64,000 nucleotides of DNA, from assembly GCA_030248065.1 (NCBI GenBank), contig JASAMV010003304.1, positions 62,001 to 126,000 of the forward strand. Reading direction: 5' to 3'. Within the stretch, counting starts at the first letter, position 1. Every line of letters starts with the position of its first letter. This document shows positions 43,348 through 55,499 of this stretch, one piece after another. The stretch is from Rhynchonema sp. JSB1_4 (lineage: Eukaryota; Nematoda; Chromadorea; Monhysterida; Xyalidae). The notes under the pieces are model-generated. The model had not been told where the DNA came from. It did no database searches and was given only the letters and a program-made list of their open reading frames with translations. Both the position numbers and the translations under genes were made by a program.

Positions 43348-44490
43348 TGAATTCATCAGCAGCGGTGCACGTGCTCATCATCCATTCTCGTGCATTTAAA
43401 AAGTCAACATAAATGAAAAATCATTAGGATTTGTAATCAAATGTAAAATCCTCCTTTCCTCTGGTGCCACTTATTTATCACACAATCGTATAAACGGCAT
43501 CAAAGGATCACTCCGCGTGGTGCGTCTACCCTTGTATGTATATCGGGGGGTGTAACTCGTCACCAGTAACGTGGTGTTTATCGCAATATCTGACCATCTG
43601 CTCCTGTTGCCTGTCACGTGTGTCATACAGTATGTGTGCGTGCATGCATTCATTGTTGCACGCATGGGCTTATCGTGTGGGCCAAAAAGTTCTGCTCCAT
43701 AGTTATGGTGATACAGTATGAACCTATGCCTGGAGGGGATGATTCAATTCGCAGTGACCTCCGCACCCGCCTGAGTGGCTTCTAAACGGTGGGAAGGCAC
43801 TCTTCACCTACCCTGTGCATCATTGTACAGTCACACCAAATAATGGGCCACACTTCGGGTGCGTGGTGTGTGTTGAAGGTCAACAAAACCAGACCCGACC
43901 CTGGCTGTTTCGGTGTCTTTCCAACAACCAGACAACCCTGCGATGTTCTGCTTATATATGGCTGGTTTTGGCTTCAGGCGTTTCTGCTATTATTTCGGCA
44001 GAAATGCGCTCGATTCAATACTTGTTCATGGTTTCCAGTCTCTTTCACACATTTCTTGACTACGATTCGTTTCTCATAGCAACCTCGCGCAGCCTTGTCT
44101 GGCTGGATAATGTTTTGTTCTGGACGCCCACAGTCCATCTTGCAAATGAAAATCGTGACAAAAGTGGAGCTTTCCACCCTGGTCATGCACACAGATGATG
44201 TGGCACTTATTGTTCAGCTGTCACCAATATCACCCTTACGTCACTGTATGCATGTACAAGCCATTGGGACGTACAACATCTGCAATGCACCTGTGCCACC
44301 TGCCTGGGTACCTTTCTGCATCTGTTGGTCTTTCTCTGTGCTTCGCTAGCGCTTTTCTGGTCATTTTGTTTCGTATGCATTTTCTGAGTATTTCTTGGAT
44401 CGCGAAATTTTTGTTGGAGTACACAATCGCGTGACTTGCTCTTTCGGTAGAGTGAGCAACTCACTGCATGATGACGTTACATTGCAACCC

Positions 44491-44584
44491 CAGTTGGCTG
44501 GCGCATCTCATCGATTTCGGCCCCGCGACGTGCCGACAAGCGATCGGAGATTTTCTTGACAAGATTCGTATGGCACACAAAAAG
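44491..44584 (+). CDS. Candidate internal exon of the unidentified gene
   Basis: The exon is bounded by CCCCAG and AAAAAG/GTATAC. It encodes WLAHLIDFGPATCRQAIGDF followed by LDKIRMAHKK, an amphipathic, protein-like composition. The frame continues past the donor but loses character. Membership in the gene starting at 42826 is inferred only from strand and proximity. Confidence 0.4.
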
Positions 44585-44704
44585 GTATACAGCTTCCAAA
44601 ACTTTATATTTTTTTTGGAAATCGTTTTGGGAGGGCTGTGCCGCTATCGCATGCGACACCGAACATCAAACCAGAGCCACACAATACAATCAACTGTGCA
44701 ATAG

Positions 44705-44832
44705 TAGGCGTAGGCCAACAGTGTCGTCAAATGAAGTCATCGTCCAGTCTTGTCGTCAAATCAAGCACTAACACATGAGCCCCAAATGAGCGCGAGAAAT
44801 AGTGATTTGACGACTTGATTTGACCACAGCAT
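44705..44832. repeat. Decayed foldback MITE related to 25656-25804
   Basis: Opposed copies of GTCGTCAAATCAAG / CTTGATTTGAC and the shared GAGCGCGAGAAATA place this with the 25656 element. The ends are eroded. Confidence 0.5.
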
Positions 44833-46079
44833 AACTGGACCAATAATAGTAGTTTGCACAGTATCTCCACCAAGGAACTGCAGCTCAGAGTCAGGCTCAC
44901 AATCACAGAATAGTTATGGTGCTTCAAAATCAAAATTTAGTGCCGTCGCCGTTGTATAGGTATTTACTTATTATTGTGTTTGCATAATTTTAGCTTTTGG
45001 GCACATTTCTCCACCACATTCGATGCTCAAAATGTCTCTCTTAAGTGCTGCATCGGCATACACGTTCACCCAAACCAATGTACAATAAATGATCACGATA
45101 TTGTATGTGTGTTGGTGACTCAAGTTTCTATTCTTAGCTCCTGGAAAGGTTTTCAGGGTCGGTTTCTATTTTTCAAACTAGTGCAAAGGGTGACAGGTCC
45201 TCGTCAGTGCTCTTAATCATGCACGCTGATGATGCCCGCATTGTGCGTGTGGTAACCCCATGAAGATTAGGGGTACACACATGTAAACGTCAGGTGTGCA
45301 CAGTAGCGAGCCGGTCACCAAACGAGAGTAGAACAACCTAGCCATCTGTCGCCCCTCTCCGTCCAACGCATGCCCGTGCCGTGTCTGTGTTTGTGCTGCA
45401 TCCCCCCACACCGTACAGAAGCACAAAAACGTCCCCCTGCCTGCACGCATGCACAACCGCACCGGGTGCACGCGCATGTGCAGGCATTTATGGTTTGGGT
45501 CCGGGGACCTGATAAAAGACCGGTCCTTGGCAGGGAACTTGAACTGAACCTGCGGGTGTCGCATGTAGATCGTTATATTTGTGCGTGCATGTATGTGTAT
45601 ATGTCCGTACGTTGATGACTAACTGCTAGTTTCCCTGTTTGCAGACAGCAAGCATGGGGCTTGTTTTGTGGTGAGCGCTTGCCTATGCTTGTTCAGTGGT
45701 GTGCTGCGTGCATGTCGCATGCACGTGCACGCCTGATTGTCTGTCATTATTATTTACCGCAGCGCAACAGATTTTTGCGGGCTCATTTTTTTTTTGCTGA
45801 TTAACGTTTTAATGTTATAATTCACCGTTAAAATTTTTGATTATCGGTCGATACACGACAAACAGAAGTCGAAGGCTGTGGCTTACGCAACGTTAATTTT
45901 CATATCATTTGCATTGCGCTGGAACTGCGTGAGCTGTTGTAAAAGTCCCAACAGTCGAACAGTGGATCACAGTAATAACATTTTTGTGCTCTACTGTACA
46001 ACAGTGGGCGTGCTTTCCCATAAACAAACGCACCAAAGCAGAGAGACCAGCTATAGAGGTTAGTCAGTCATCACATGTA

Positions 46080-47552
46080 CAGTGGCGGCCAAAAGTATTC
46101 GAACTCTTATGCTGATGTAATGTAAATGCCTATAATTACAAGCAGACAGCAACGAGTGCGCTGAGCTTTGGCTGCAGGCTAGGTATGACGTCACTAATTA
46201 ACAATACAACAGAACAAGCCATTTGCTTGCATTGCTTGCGCGTGAGCAATATTTGTTTATGCCTGGTCGAGATTTGGCCCGGCCAAAAGTGTTCGAACCT
46301 TTTCAGTTGGTCGTGTGTTTGGTGGTTTTGATGGTTTTTGGTGATAGATATGATGCCTACTGAGCAAATCGAGGTCCCCTAATCATTTGAGGAAGGTTTC
46401 AAGACTTTCGGATGAGTCATGGTGGAGGAGTAGTTGATTAGCGGAGGAGCAACAGTCAAAGTGCCGGTGAACTTCTTTGTGGATCATAAATCGGTGGTAA
46501 ACCAACGAATGTCCACATAATCATCTATTCTTGTCTGGAAAGTGCTAAATACACGTGCACGTTACATTCAGAAAGTTTGGTATCCGTTGGGTTACATTTC
46601 CCCTGTTCGTGGATTCACACGGTCGGTGCGGGGACACCGGTGGATCTTGTTATTGTCTCCAGGTCGGGAGTGCATAGGTGGGGGTGGGTACGCAACCCTG
46701 TAGTTAGACTGATAACCGCACCAGCTCAAGTTTGTCAAACGACAATAACCCCGTGAAACTGCTCTATCAAAAAATACCAGCGGGGTTAAAAACTATTGTT
46801 GATTTTTGGGCATTTTCCAGTAGTTAAGACCGACCGCAGAATTTGGGTCCTCTTCATTTTTTGTGGCAGGGACCCAATGCCGGTTGTTGTCTGTTTAGAA
46901 ACATTTAGACATGTTTACCTGTACTTTCAGTCAAGTTGGAGTCATTGGGCTAACAACTCCGTTCAGCTACCGCCAAATATACAACCGACCGACAAATCTG
47001 TCGGTGGCGGTGTGCAATCGAGAACTCCGTCATTGCTCACTAATCCTCTGAAGCTCGCAAATATTGTTTATTTGTGTCATCTCACGTGGTTTGAACTGGA
47101 AATAAAGCACAATCCGCACTGATATGACGCTCTACTATCGTTTTATGACCCATTAGAAAGTTCACCGGCACTTTGACTGTTGCTCCTCCGCTAATCAACT
47201 ACTCCTCCACCATGACTTATCTGACAGTCTCAAAACCTTCCTCAAATGGTTAGGGGACCTCGATTTGCTCCGTAGCCACCATATCTATCACCAATAATCA
47301 TCAAAACCACCAAACACACGACCAACTGAAAAGGTTCGAACACTTTTGGCCGGGCCAAATCTCGACCAGGCATAAACAAATATGGCTCACGCCCAAGCAA
47401 TGCAAGCAAATGGCTTGTTCTGTTGTATTGTTAATTAGTGACGTCATACCTAGCCTGCAGCCAAAGCTCAGCACACTCGTTGCTGTCTGCTTGTAATTAC
47501 AGGTATTTACATTACATCAGCATAAGAGTTCGAACACTTTTGGCCGCCACTG
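46080..47552. mobile_element. Tc1/mariner-type element with ~450-bp terminal inverted repeats
   Basis: It begins CAGTGGCGGCCAAAAGT and ends with its complement, flanked by TA (46078-46079 and 47553-47554), typical of Tc1/mariner. The inverted arms extend to about 46483 and 47157, with GTTCGAA blocks, a GACGTCA motif and a CTCCTCC block. The roughly 670-bp centre shows no intact transposase, so the element is non-autonomous. A 108-codon frame inside (46796-47122) has no recognised motif. Confidence 0.85.
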
Positions 47553-49610
47553 TATGTATATTAGCCCCAGCTCTAAATACTTATCTCAGTCGCGTCTCGA
47601 CGGTTGAAGCTGTCAGATGCAGACGCGCTCAGGAAAGCTATAGCTATCATCGAATAATAATAATAATAAATCGTTGTTATCGCTGTGGTCCTTGTGCGTT
47701 CACAGCTCCTATGAGCGTTTTCCAATTAACAGCCAGAAATTGTGCGATTACACCCACATCTTGATCGGTTTCTAACTGTTTTCAATGCTTGCAAAAATGT
47801 TTCGTCCCTTATTTCAGTGACCATCCGAAATCGCAAATTCAATTAACTATTAACTGTGACCTAAAAGTTTGTTCCATTCTTTCGGTATCCGGTCACCGTA
47901 TAAAGCACAGTAATTGTATGCGCGTATGTATGTGGAAACTCTGGTTTGTTGGCTCAGCAGAGCTGATATTCATGTGGTCAACCCACACGGTCAACGCTGG
48001 TGCTCAATGCAGTTCAATGTCATGTTTCCTGACGCTCGTTTTGGGGCTGCTTTGACCTGTCTGTGTTGATGACCACCGTTGACGATTTGCGTTGCCGCCG
48101 GAACATTAACCGGTTTGCTGCGCCCAACTTTATTTTGATTAGACTTACCGTAGTCATAGCTAATGCTGCCTGAACTGTGGGATAGGTTCTTTAGCTTTTA
48201 TGACACGGTCCATGGTCTCGATCTAACTGTAAAAGTTTCTATCTACGCTATATACCTACTCCGCTTTGAGCTTCAATTGTAATCGCAGTATGACTGGTAT
48301 AGTTTGCGTATTCAAAGTTGCGTGCCTTTTTCAGAGGTATCCACAGGTGAGAATGCATAATTTGCCGTACTTCTGTGGTTTTGTATATGTATATCAACAG
48401 TCGCATGATGACAACAATGTGAATCAGCTCTATTTTCAAACCAAATCTCACATCAAAATAAACCGGATATTCAAATTTCCCTTCATTTCGTTATCCCCAC
48501 ATCCTATTGTCCCCAAGTGTCACTTCTGGCACTCTGATTTTCAAGCGCCCGGTCGCAAACTAAGGATAATGTATAATTTGATTAAAGTTCAACATTATTT
48601 GAAATTCACGTTGTTTTCTGCAGCTGGGGTCAGGTTTGGGAGCAAAGGTCCATAATTTCCAAACGGTTGAAATGTGGTGTGTCATGTTTGTTCGTTCAAT
48701 TTGGTATTACGTATCACGCACAGTGTAACACTGGATTAGCCTTATTAGCTCTATACATCGTATAATGTATATGTTACAAATGTAGCTTACTGTAATCCCG
48801 GTACAGAGAGCCTTTCTGTCATTCTTTTGAGAACTTGCACCCTTCAAGGACTGAGTTGTGCACAGATTAGTCGGCGCTCATCAACGTTTCAATAACTCGC
48901 CCATTTTTTCAGACAGTGAACTGTGGAAAATCGCGAATAATTCTGAAATTTTTGGAAAAATCCAGATTTTTTGAGAATAGCGAAGTATTCCGAAAGTCTC
49001 ATAAACTAGTTCCCTTGATTTATCAGGCTTTAGCCTCGGGTTACTATTGTGCCCCAAACATAGAGAGACACAAACTACATAAATTGAAAATGCCATCTCT
49101 GTGTGCCATAGCTTCTGTGTGTTGCTTCATGTGTGTGTGTGTGTGTGTGTGTGTGTTTGTGCAATGATAAGCCTTTTCGTTTGCACCAAACAGCTCCAGA
49201 ACTACAATGTAGACGTTTTAGGATCCATCAATATGAAATTGAAGTATTACATAGAACCGGACTTCATTTTGAATGAAAAAGAAATGATGAAACGGAGCGC
49301 GGGCAAGCAATTGCACACACACAGGGGTTATGATTGAATGAAAATTAGTTTAGCTCATCGTCGTCGTGCGTCAGTGGCTCACGTTCGTAGACAACACGGT
49401 AATAAGACGGACATAAACGCTCCTGTGGCATGGGATTAACTGAAAATAAACATTTGACAATACGAGTGGCTTGCATACAGATCATCGTGATTCGTAAAGG
49501 TATGGTGTCATGCCCTTGATTGTATGTATGTGACTGACGATGTCCTGGTGTACCTGTGTCTGAAAAGAAACCGTTTAGTTTGCTTTGAGCCAACAAATCG
49601 TGACCGACAT

Positions 49611-49908
49611 TAAAGGCAGTCTACGGGGGGTTGTCACTCAGCCCCCGAATACCGTAACCCACCGTAATTGTGATCTGCAAGGATCGTGTCGAGACCATTT
49701 TGTTTTTATCTATGTTTTGCGTGTTAGCGCCAACACCAACCCACAATTCCAAGTTTTGGTGATCGACGCGCACGATGACAATTTCCAGCTCGCTGCCGCT
49801 AATACACGTGTCGATAAGCAGCGATCAGCATGGGTCTCGCAACGATCTCGCTTTCGGTGGGTTACGGTATTCGGGGGCTGAGTGACAACCTCCCGTAGAC
49901 TGCCTTTA
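49611..49908. mobile_element. Foldback MITE with ~55-bp inverted ends (GGCAGTCTACGGG)
   Basis: TAAAGGCAGTCTACGGG at the left and its complement at the right extend inward through GTTGTCACTCAGCCCCCGAA and CCGTAACCCACCG. The interior has AAGGATCGTGTCGAGACC and its near-mirror GGGTCTCGCAACGATC. A related copy interrupts the repeat at 27930-28485. Confidence 0.8.
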
Positions 49909-51710
49909 TCTAATACACTCACTCATCCTCAATTCTTTTCAGTCGTGGCAAATTATGAACTCTAGTGTGTTATACCTTCAAGCCAACTCCGAATTGTAGG
50001 TTACGCCAAAGCAAGAACGATCCACAAATTTATGCACGCATTTTGGCCAACCACGCTTTATGTAATATGTGCAATGTTATTGGGTGTTTTGTCACAAGGA
50101 GTTCAACATGTTTACCAAGGCAATGGTGCCCGCTATTTGAGCCGCGCTTGGCTTGATTCACCAATGGGGTGCATATCGCGATGCGGTGTCCGATCGTTCC
50201 AGGACCTTTCATGATAGCGCTGATGTGAAACATCATCCAACTAAAAAAGTGCAGATCCACCTCGCACACCTGACCTACTGATGTTTCACACAACTGATAC
50301 GTACAAAAATAGGGTCTAATATGTTTTGAGCAATGGAGCCTGGTACATACAGTATACAGTGCCTCGATGTTTACCCCTGCATCCAGGGTTGATGATGACG
50401 GCGGTTAAATACCGCCAACCAGATGTGTGTCACTTTTTCGTGCTGTCGGTGCATTTGGCTGATTTTCGTTGGTGTTGTGCACTTGCTTACGGCCAAATTC
50501 CCTTGGCTTTCCGTTTGTGACCCCTCACTGACACTGGTACTATGAACGCATCATAGTGTCGTGTGGAAGCTTCAAGTGAAAGCACCTTAGCCCGAGCTCC
50601 AATGTTTAGCTTATACGCGTTTGATGGCCAACGCTCGCCCCCAAGTGTCTTTACATATCCAAACGTTGGTTTACACGAGTAGGCGCTTTATATTTTTATC
50701 GCTTTTGCTCTGCATCCGCTATGATATGCAGTACACCTACAGTGTACCCATAACCAACTTGTACATACTACGTATGCTGTATGCGGGCTTGGATATTGAT
50801 TTTATTTGGGGCTCAGTTTCTGTCGTTGTGCTTGTGCCCCGTTTCGTCTCAGAGATAAAGCCGATCCGAAAACACAAATCTAATAATGCGGCTAATTGTT
50901 GATTTTTAGTTGATATAAGCGCATAACGTAAACTGTACTCATTTGTGATGTTTGTTTGAGCAGCTGCTGGTTGACGATCCTATGGATTCCGTATTTTGTG
51001 ACTGGACTGTACCTGCATTATGTATTGATATGGTTGGGGGCTCGCTCGGGGCACATACACTTTGTCCTTCATGCACTGTATTTCAGATTTATAAATTAGA
51101 CTGCAAAATTTTTTGGTGCCTATGTTGTCAAAAAAGAATGGACTATATCATGGTCACAAAAGCGTGGCATTACTTTCTTGCAAACTTGATAACAAAATTG
51201 TCCTTGCATCACATAGTTTTAATTCGCTTCATTCAATTATATTTCCAATGGTTGTATAATACTATCGGCGCACGGGCAATGGTGCAACGCCTGTTAGGAA
51301 GACCACCGTGAACACCACGAAACGTTGCAAGCAGTAAATTGCTGTTTATTGTGGTAACGCGTGCCGCACAACTTAAAGTCAAACTTGTATCAAACCGACC
51401 ACAATCACAGAACATTGCGCACTGCAAATATTTTTCACGCCTTGAACAGGAAAAAAGAACGGAGTGTAAAAGTGCAGAACATAAAACCGAATAGCAAATA
51501 CATAAGTGCATACATAAGTGTTAGCCCAAGCCTATAACAAATAAGCCTAATCCTGAGCCACTGTATCAAAATAAGAGCTTTGCTCTTTTGGTTCTGCTCT
51601 GGTCAAAGTGGTCTTGGTCAAACTGGATTTGCTCAATTGCCCTGCCACCTGTGTCATGTTAATGGCTAATATAAATAGTCTAGGCGAAACTTTAATTGTT
51701 GCATTAAATG

Positions 51711-51995
51711 CATAGTATAGTAAATTTCTAATTTCGTTGCCTCACGCATTGTTACAGACGCAGGGAAACTCCCGTTCGAAGTCGAGGCAGGCAACAAGCT
51801 CAACACACAGTGAACAAGCCACGCGGCTGACACACACACAGCTTGTGTGGCTGAAACATTCGAAACGCACACGAGCCAGCTGCGTGGCTTGTTAACTGTG
51901 TGTTGTGCTTGTTGCCTGCTTCGACTTCGAACGGGAGTTTCCCTGCGTCTGTAAGAATGCGTGAGGCAACGAAATTAGAAACTTAGTATACTATG
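51711..51995. mobile_element. Palindromic MITE (CATAGTATA ends)
   Basis: CATAGTATA and TATACTATG delimit nearly mirror-image halves, each with TTTCTAATTTCGTTGCCTC and CGCAGGGAAACTCCCGTTCG. The centre has a second mirror (GCCACGCGGCTGACACACA). It matches the flanks of 27930-28485. Confidence 0.8.
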
Positions 51996-53129
51996 CAATC
52001 AGTGCTGTTTGTTCATGCCACGCTTCACAACCACCCTGGCCGCTCTCTAATATACGGGCAGAATGTTCTAGTCGAATGCCTTATTGATAAGAACGAAGCT
52101 TAGTTCCTGCAAAAGTGGCCACATAGACGTACTCTGTAAATTAGGTATCAGTTTATCAGTGTTTTGTTTGTCTTCGAAAGTATAATTTATGTGTAATATA
52201 TTACGTCACGGCCCTGGCGTTTCCGTTAAAATGTTTCGTATCTATGTAGCAAACATGAACCAACCATTTGCACAATTTTACTGAACTCCATCTCTTAACC
52301 TGTTCCAGAAAAAACGAAAAATTTCCACCCGATCACCGGCGTCTACGTTTGTACGGTCACCTGGTCACGACCACGAGCTGCACTGAGACAAGCGCCTATT
52401 GGTAACTCCGACCACTTACGGAGTTCGGCCGTTGTTGCTTCGGGACGACCTTCTAATGTTTTGACCAGGTCAGATCAGAAACATTTTTGGGGATTTGGCT
52501 TCGTTTAGTTTTTTGACGGTTTTAGTACATATGAACATCAAAGAAAACAACTTGGCCAATTCTGCAATGTTCGTTGCAAATTCAAGATGACGTAATGTAC
52601 ATAGAGTTAAGAACGTTTGCCACCATTCCCAACAACGGACAATGCCCCATACCTGTTGTGGCTGTGGGTTGACGTTGCATAATTCGGGTGCGCGGTTCTT
52701 TTCGAAGCAGTCGGGCGGTCGGCCATTTATGATTTATATGTTCAACAGTCGTCTGTGTGTTTGTGGTCCCCCGTTTTCTCCTTTTTCGCGCACAAAATGG
52801 ATGGAGTTCCGCTACCGGTGTGGCTAAGGTCCGGAACCCAGAAAAAAGCACCGATGGGTTCCCTGAGCGAGAATGTGGGTGAATGTATGTATAACATTGT
52901 GAGCTTTTTGCGGCTTTGTGGTTTGTTGTTGCCCAAGCAAAGTGAATAAATTCAACGTTTTTCCAACCCAGCCAGTCACCGGTCACGGCCGCACATTACC
53001 GTTTATCGTATTTTTATGCAAAAACAGCACTGTGCTCGTTTTAATTTGTCAATCTTTTGCGGCCAAACTTCTACTGACCTACCAAGCCAATGTTTTTCGG
53101 GTTACTGATGTTTCAATATATCCTTGCAG

Positions 53130-53253
53130 TAAGTTCAAAGCAGAGTTACCAGGAGCTGAAGAGAAACGAGGTCATGGTTGTGTGGAGAGTCCCAATAACA
53201 AAAACTCCACAGAGTTGCGAGCTAAGAGAAAACAGTTGTCCTCTGCTTTCCAG
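53130..53253 (+). CDS. Candidate internal exon, possibly of the E-protein gene
   Basis: The exon is bounded by TCCTTGCAG and TTCCAG/GTAATG. It encodes KFKAELPGAEEKRGHG then NNKNSTELRAKRKQLSSAFQ: charged, Ser/Asn-rich and low in hydrophobics, like the disordered N-terminal regions of E-proteins. It ends at phase 0 and begins after two bases of a codon. No motif proves membership. Confidence 0.45.
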
Positions 53254-55448
53254 GTAATGATTATTACCTCCTAAAAACTAAACATCCATCACTTTATATC
53301 GCCAGAAAGACGGCAGGGTTTAGAGGGGCTTGTTGATAATTGAAAGTCCCTAATTTATAAAGGCCAAACGGTTATTGCGAAGTTTACACAGCTTTACGCT
53401 TAACCTTGACGAGACGTTGCTTTAGTAATGCACATGACATGCCAAATTTTAACTATCAGTCTATGAAATTTTCTGTTTAAGTGAAAACCAATAATAGAAC
53501 TATAGATATGGATACACATCTTCATAAGTTTGTGTCTGTGTTTCGACGAGGATTGAAAGACAGTCAGTCATGGGCATTGACCCCAGCAACAAAAAAGTTT
53601 ACAGTATACCAAACAAGCGACATTGTGCACTTCGTTTACGATCCAATCTTGAGTTGACATGATTGTGTAGACACAAATCACCTGTGTATACTGTGGTTGT
53701 AAACAGTTTATTCCATTTTGAATAGCTAAAATTTGTTGCTTTTCTGCTCGATTTTGTGTTGATCGGTTTTTTTAGCTGTTTTGTAACTGTGGTAGAACTG
53801 GTTTCAATGTTTTATCATCATATTGTGTTTCGATGCTTTATCCAGAGGTAAAATTATGGTATACTTATACATAATTACGTATTATGTACTGTATACTGTA
53901 GTAATTAGGAATTGCACCCGGGTTGCATACATTACATGTGGATGTGGGTGCTGTAATTGGTTTCTTCTGCTTGCTTGCATTTTCATTTTGGTTCATCCAC
54001 CAGCACTGACGATGACCTGATGCACCACCACCACAAAGCTCATTGCAGTTTGTTATTTCGTAAAAGCACACCACTGTACCACATGCACGCTTTGTGCACC
54101 GAGGAAAGCAAGCAGTGTAGGCGTTGTTGTTGTGCTATCCGAAGCTCTAGCCAGACATACGAACTGCTGTGTAGTCGAAAATGTAGGTTTGTTTTTTTGA
54201 TATTTTTGGGTTGAAAAATGACAGCGCTTCACATCACGTTGCACGGGGGAGAAGAGAAGCACAAAACACAACCAAACGTCTCGCCCGCCCAATTCATACC
54301 TACATAAAGCGTTTGGATCTCTGTTCACGGTGTAAAATTCAGGTCAGCAAGAAAACAAAAGTTCTTCTGGGCTGGGTGGGTTACATCATTTTGATTTTGG
54401 TAAAATGTTGCAAAATTGATTCCCACAAGTCCAGCGGCTTAGCCTTAATTGATCACCACAGTCAGAGAGCAATGCGCAATTATGCATTTTCGTCCTGTAT
54501 TTACTTTCAAATTGGGTAGTTAACAAAATTAAAAACTGCTCGGCGCCCTTTTGAACCCAACCTACTGTATACATACTTTCGCTCTGTCCACCAAACAACC
54601 AAGAAGCAGGCGATGCGCGCTGGCGCGGCGGTGAAAAAATGATTTCACTTTTTTGTGCGATTGTAACGTTTGCTGTGCTGCACTTTTTGGGTCACACTGT
54701 GTGGCGTTGAATGTTTTTGCATATGGGTCATAAGTTTGGTGACGGTATGCCCAAGGAAATCCACGATGTGTAGTTATTCGCGCCGGTCTAGTAAACATAT
54801 TTTAGCTTTTGTGTTCCATATTTTTTCTCGTGATCGTATTTTCGTCCAAAACGAGAACACGAGTGTACATAGGGCACCACTGCCGAGTGATTAATGAGAA
54901 AAAAGCGGAAATGGCATGCGTGAAAGAGCCCAGCCAGTTTCTCCCATACAAGCAATTCCAACTTTCTCTGTCCCATAAATTCGTTCTTGCGATAAGATCA
55001 CATTTTCTAAGTTGCTCAGATTTGTACATAATGTACTGCACTGTACCGAGTAACATAAACTCCGCCCACAACTGAATCGATCCCAAATCTGTCACTGCGA
55101 AGCTCCGCCTTGCTTGCTGAGCTAATGCATACGTATAACCGTTTATTGTCCGAAAACAGTCAAGCTTACAACCAAAGACAGCTTGATTGAGCTCAGTCGT
55201 GCTCTACATATTTTTTGGTTCGTTCGTTCCTTATCGGTTCTGGCAACATGAATAATTGTTGGATCGGAAATCTTCTGGAATTTCCGTCTGTAGGATTTTC
55301 CACTTCGTGCAGTATGATAATCTGTCAATCAATCAATCAAACAAGCTAATCGCATGTGTGTTGGCCAGTCGATTTATTTGTAACATCCGGTACCTCAAGC
55401 TCGGGTGATATTACCACGCACTTTTTATTGATGGCCCACTGACAAAAC
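53254..55448. other. Unassigned stretch upstream of the E-protein exons
   Basis: This is probably an intron or promoter region of the E-protein gene. The conserved N-terminal activation-domain motif expected for this family (LxDLLDF-like) was not found. A short Cys-rich plus-strand frame near 54080-54190 (SKQCRRCCCAIRSSS) is noted but not supported. Confidence 0.35.
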
Positions 55449-55499
55449 TTGAAAATATATACAAATAGAAATGTTTTCATTTTACAGTCTTTTGTTCAG

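Larger units (their letters stand above)
43351..53129. other. Mostly unassigned 9.8-kb stretch with repeats and possible exons
   Basis: Besides the elements listed separately, I see weak exon-like pieces on the plus strand. Near 49192 there is LQNYNVDVLGSINMKLKYYI after a CAG acceptor. Near 50400-50520 there is VCHFFVLSVHLADF. Near 50680-50900 there is IFLSLLLCIRYDM and YILRMLYAGLDIDF. They could be exons of the gene beginning at 42826, but no family match supports joining them. A GT microsatellite lies at about 49130-49158. Confidence 0.3.

Noticed and set aside
46796..47122. Possible transposase fragment inside the Tc1-type element
   Set aside because: No DDE-type or helix-turn-helix motif is visible on either strand of the 670-bp centre.
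54053..54190. Short Cys-rich peptide frame (CRRCCCAI)
   Set aside because: No signal peptide, no convincing acceptor and no family pattern.
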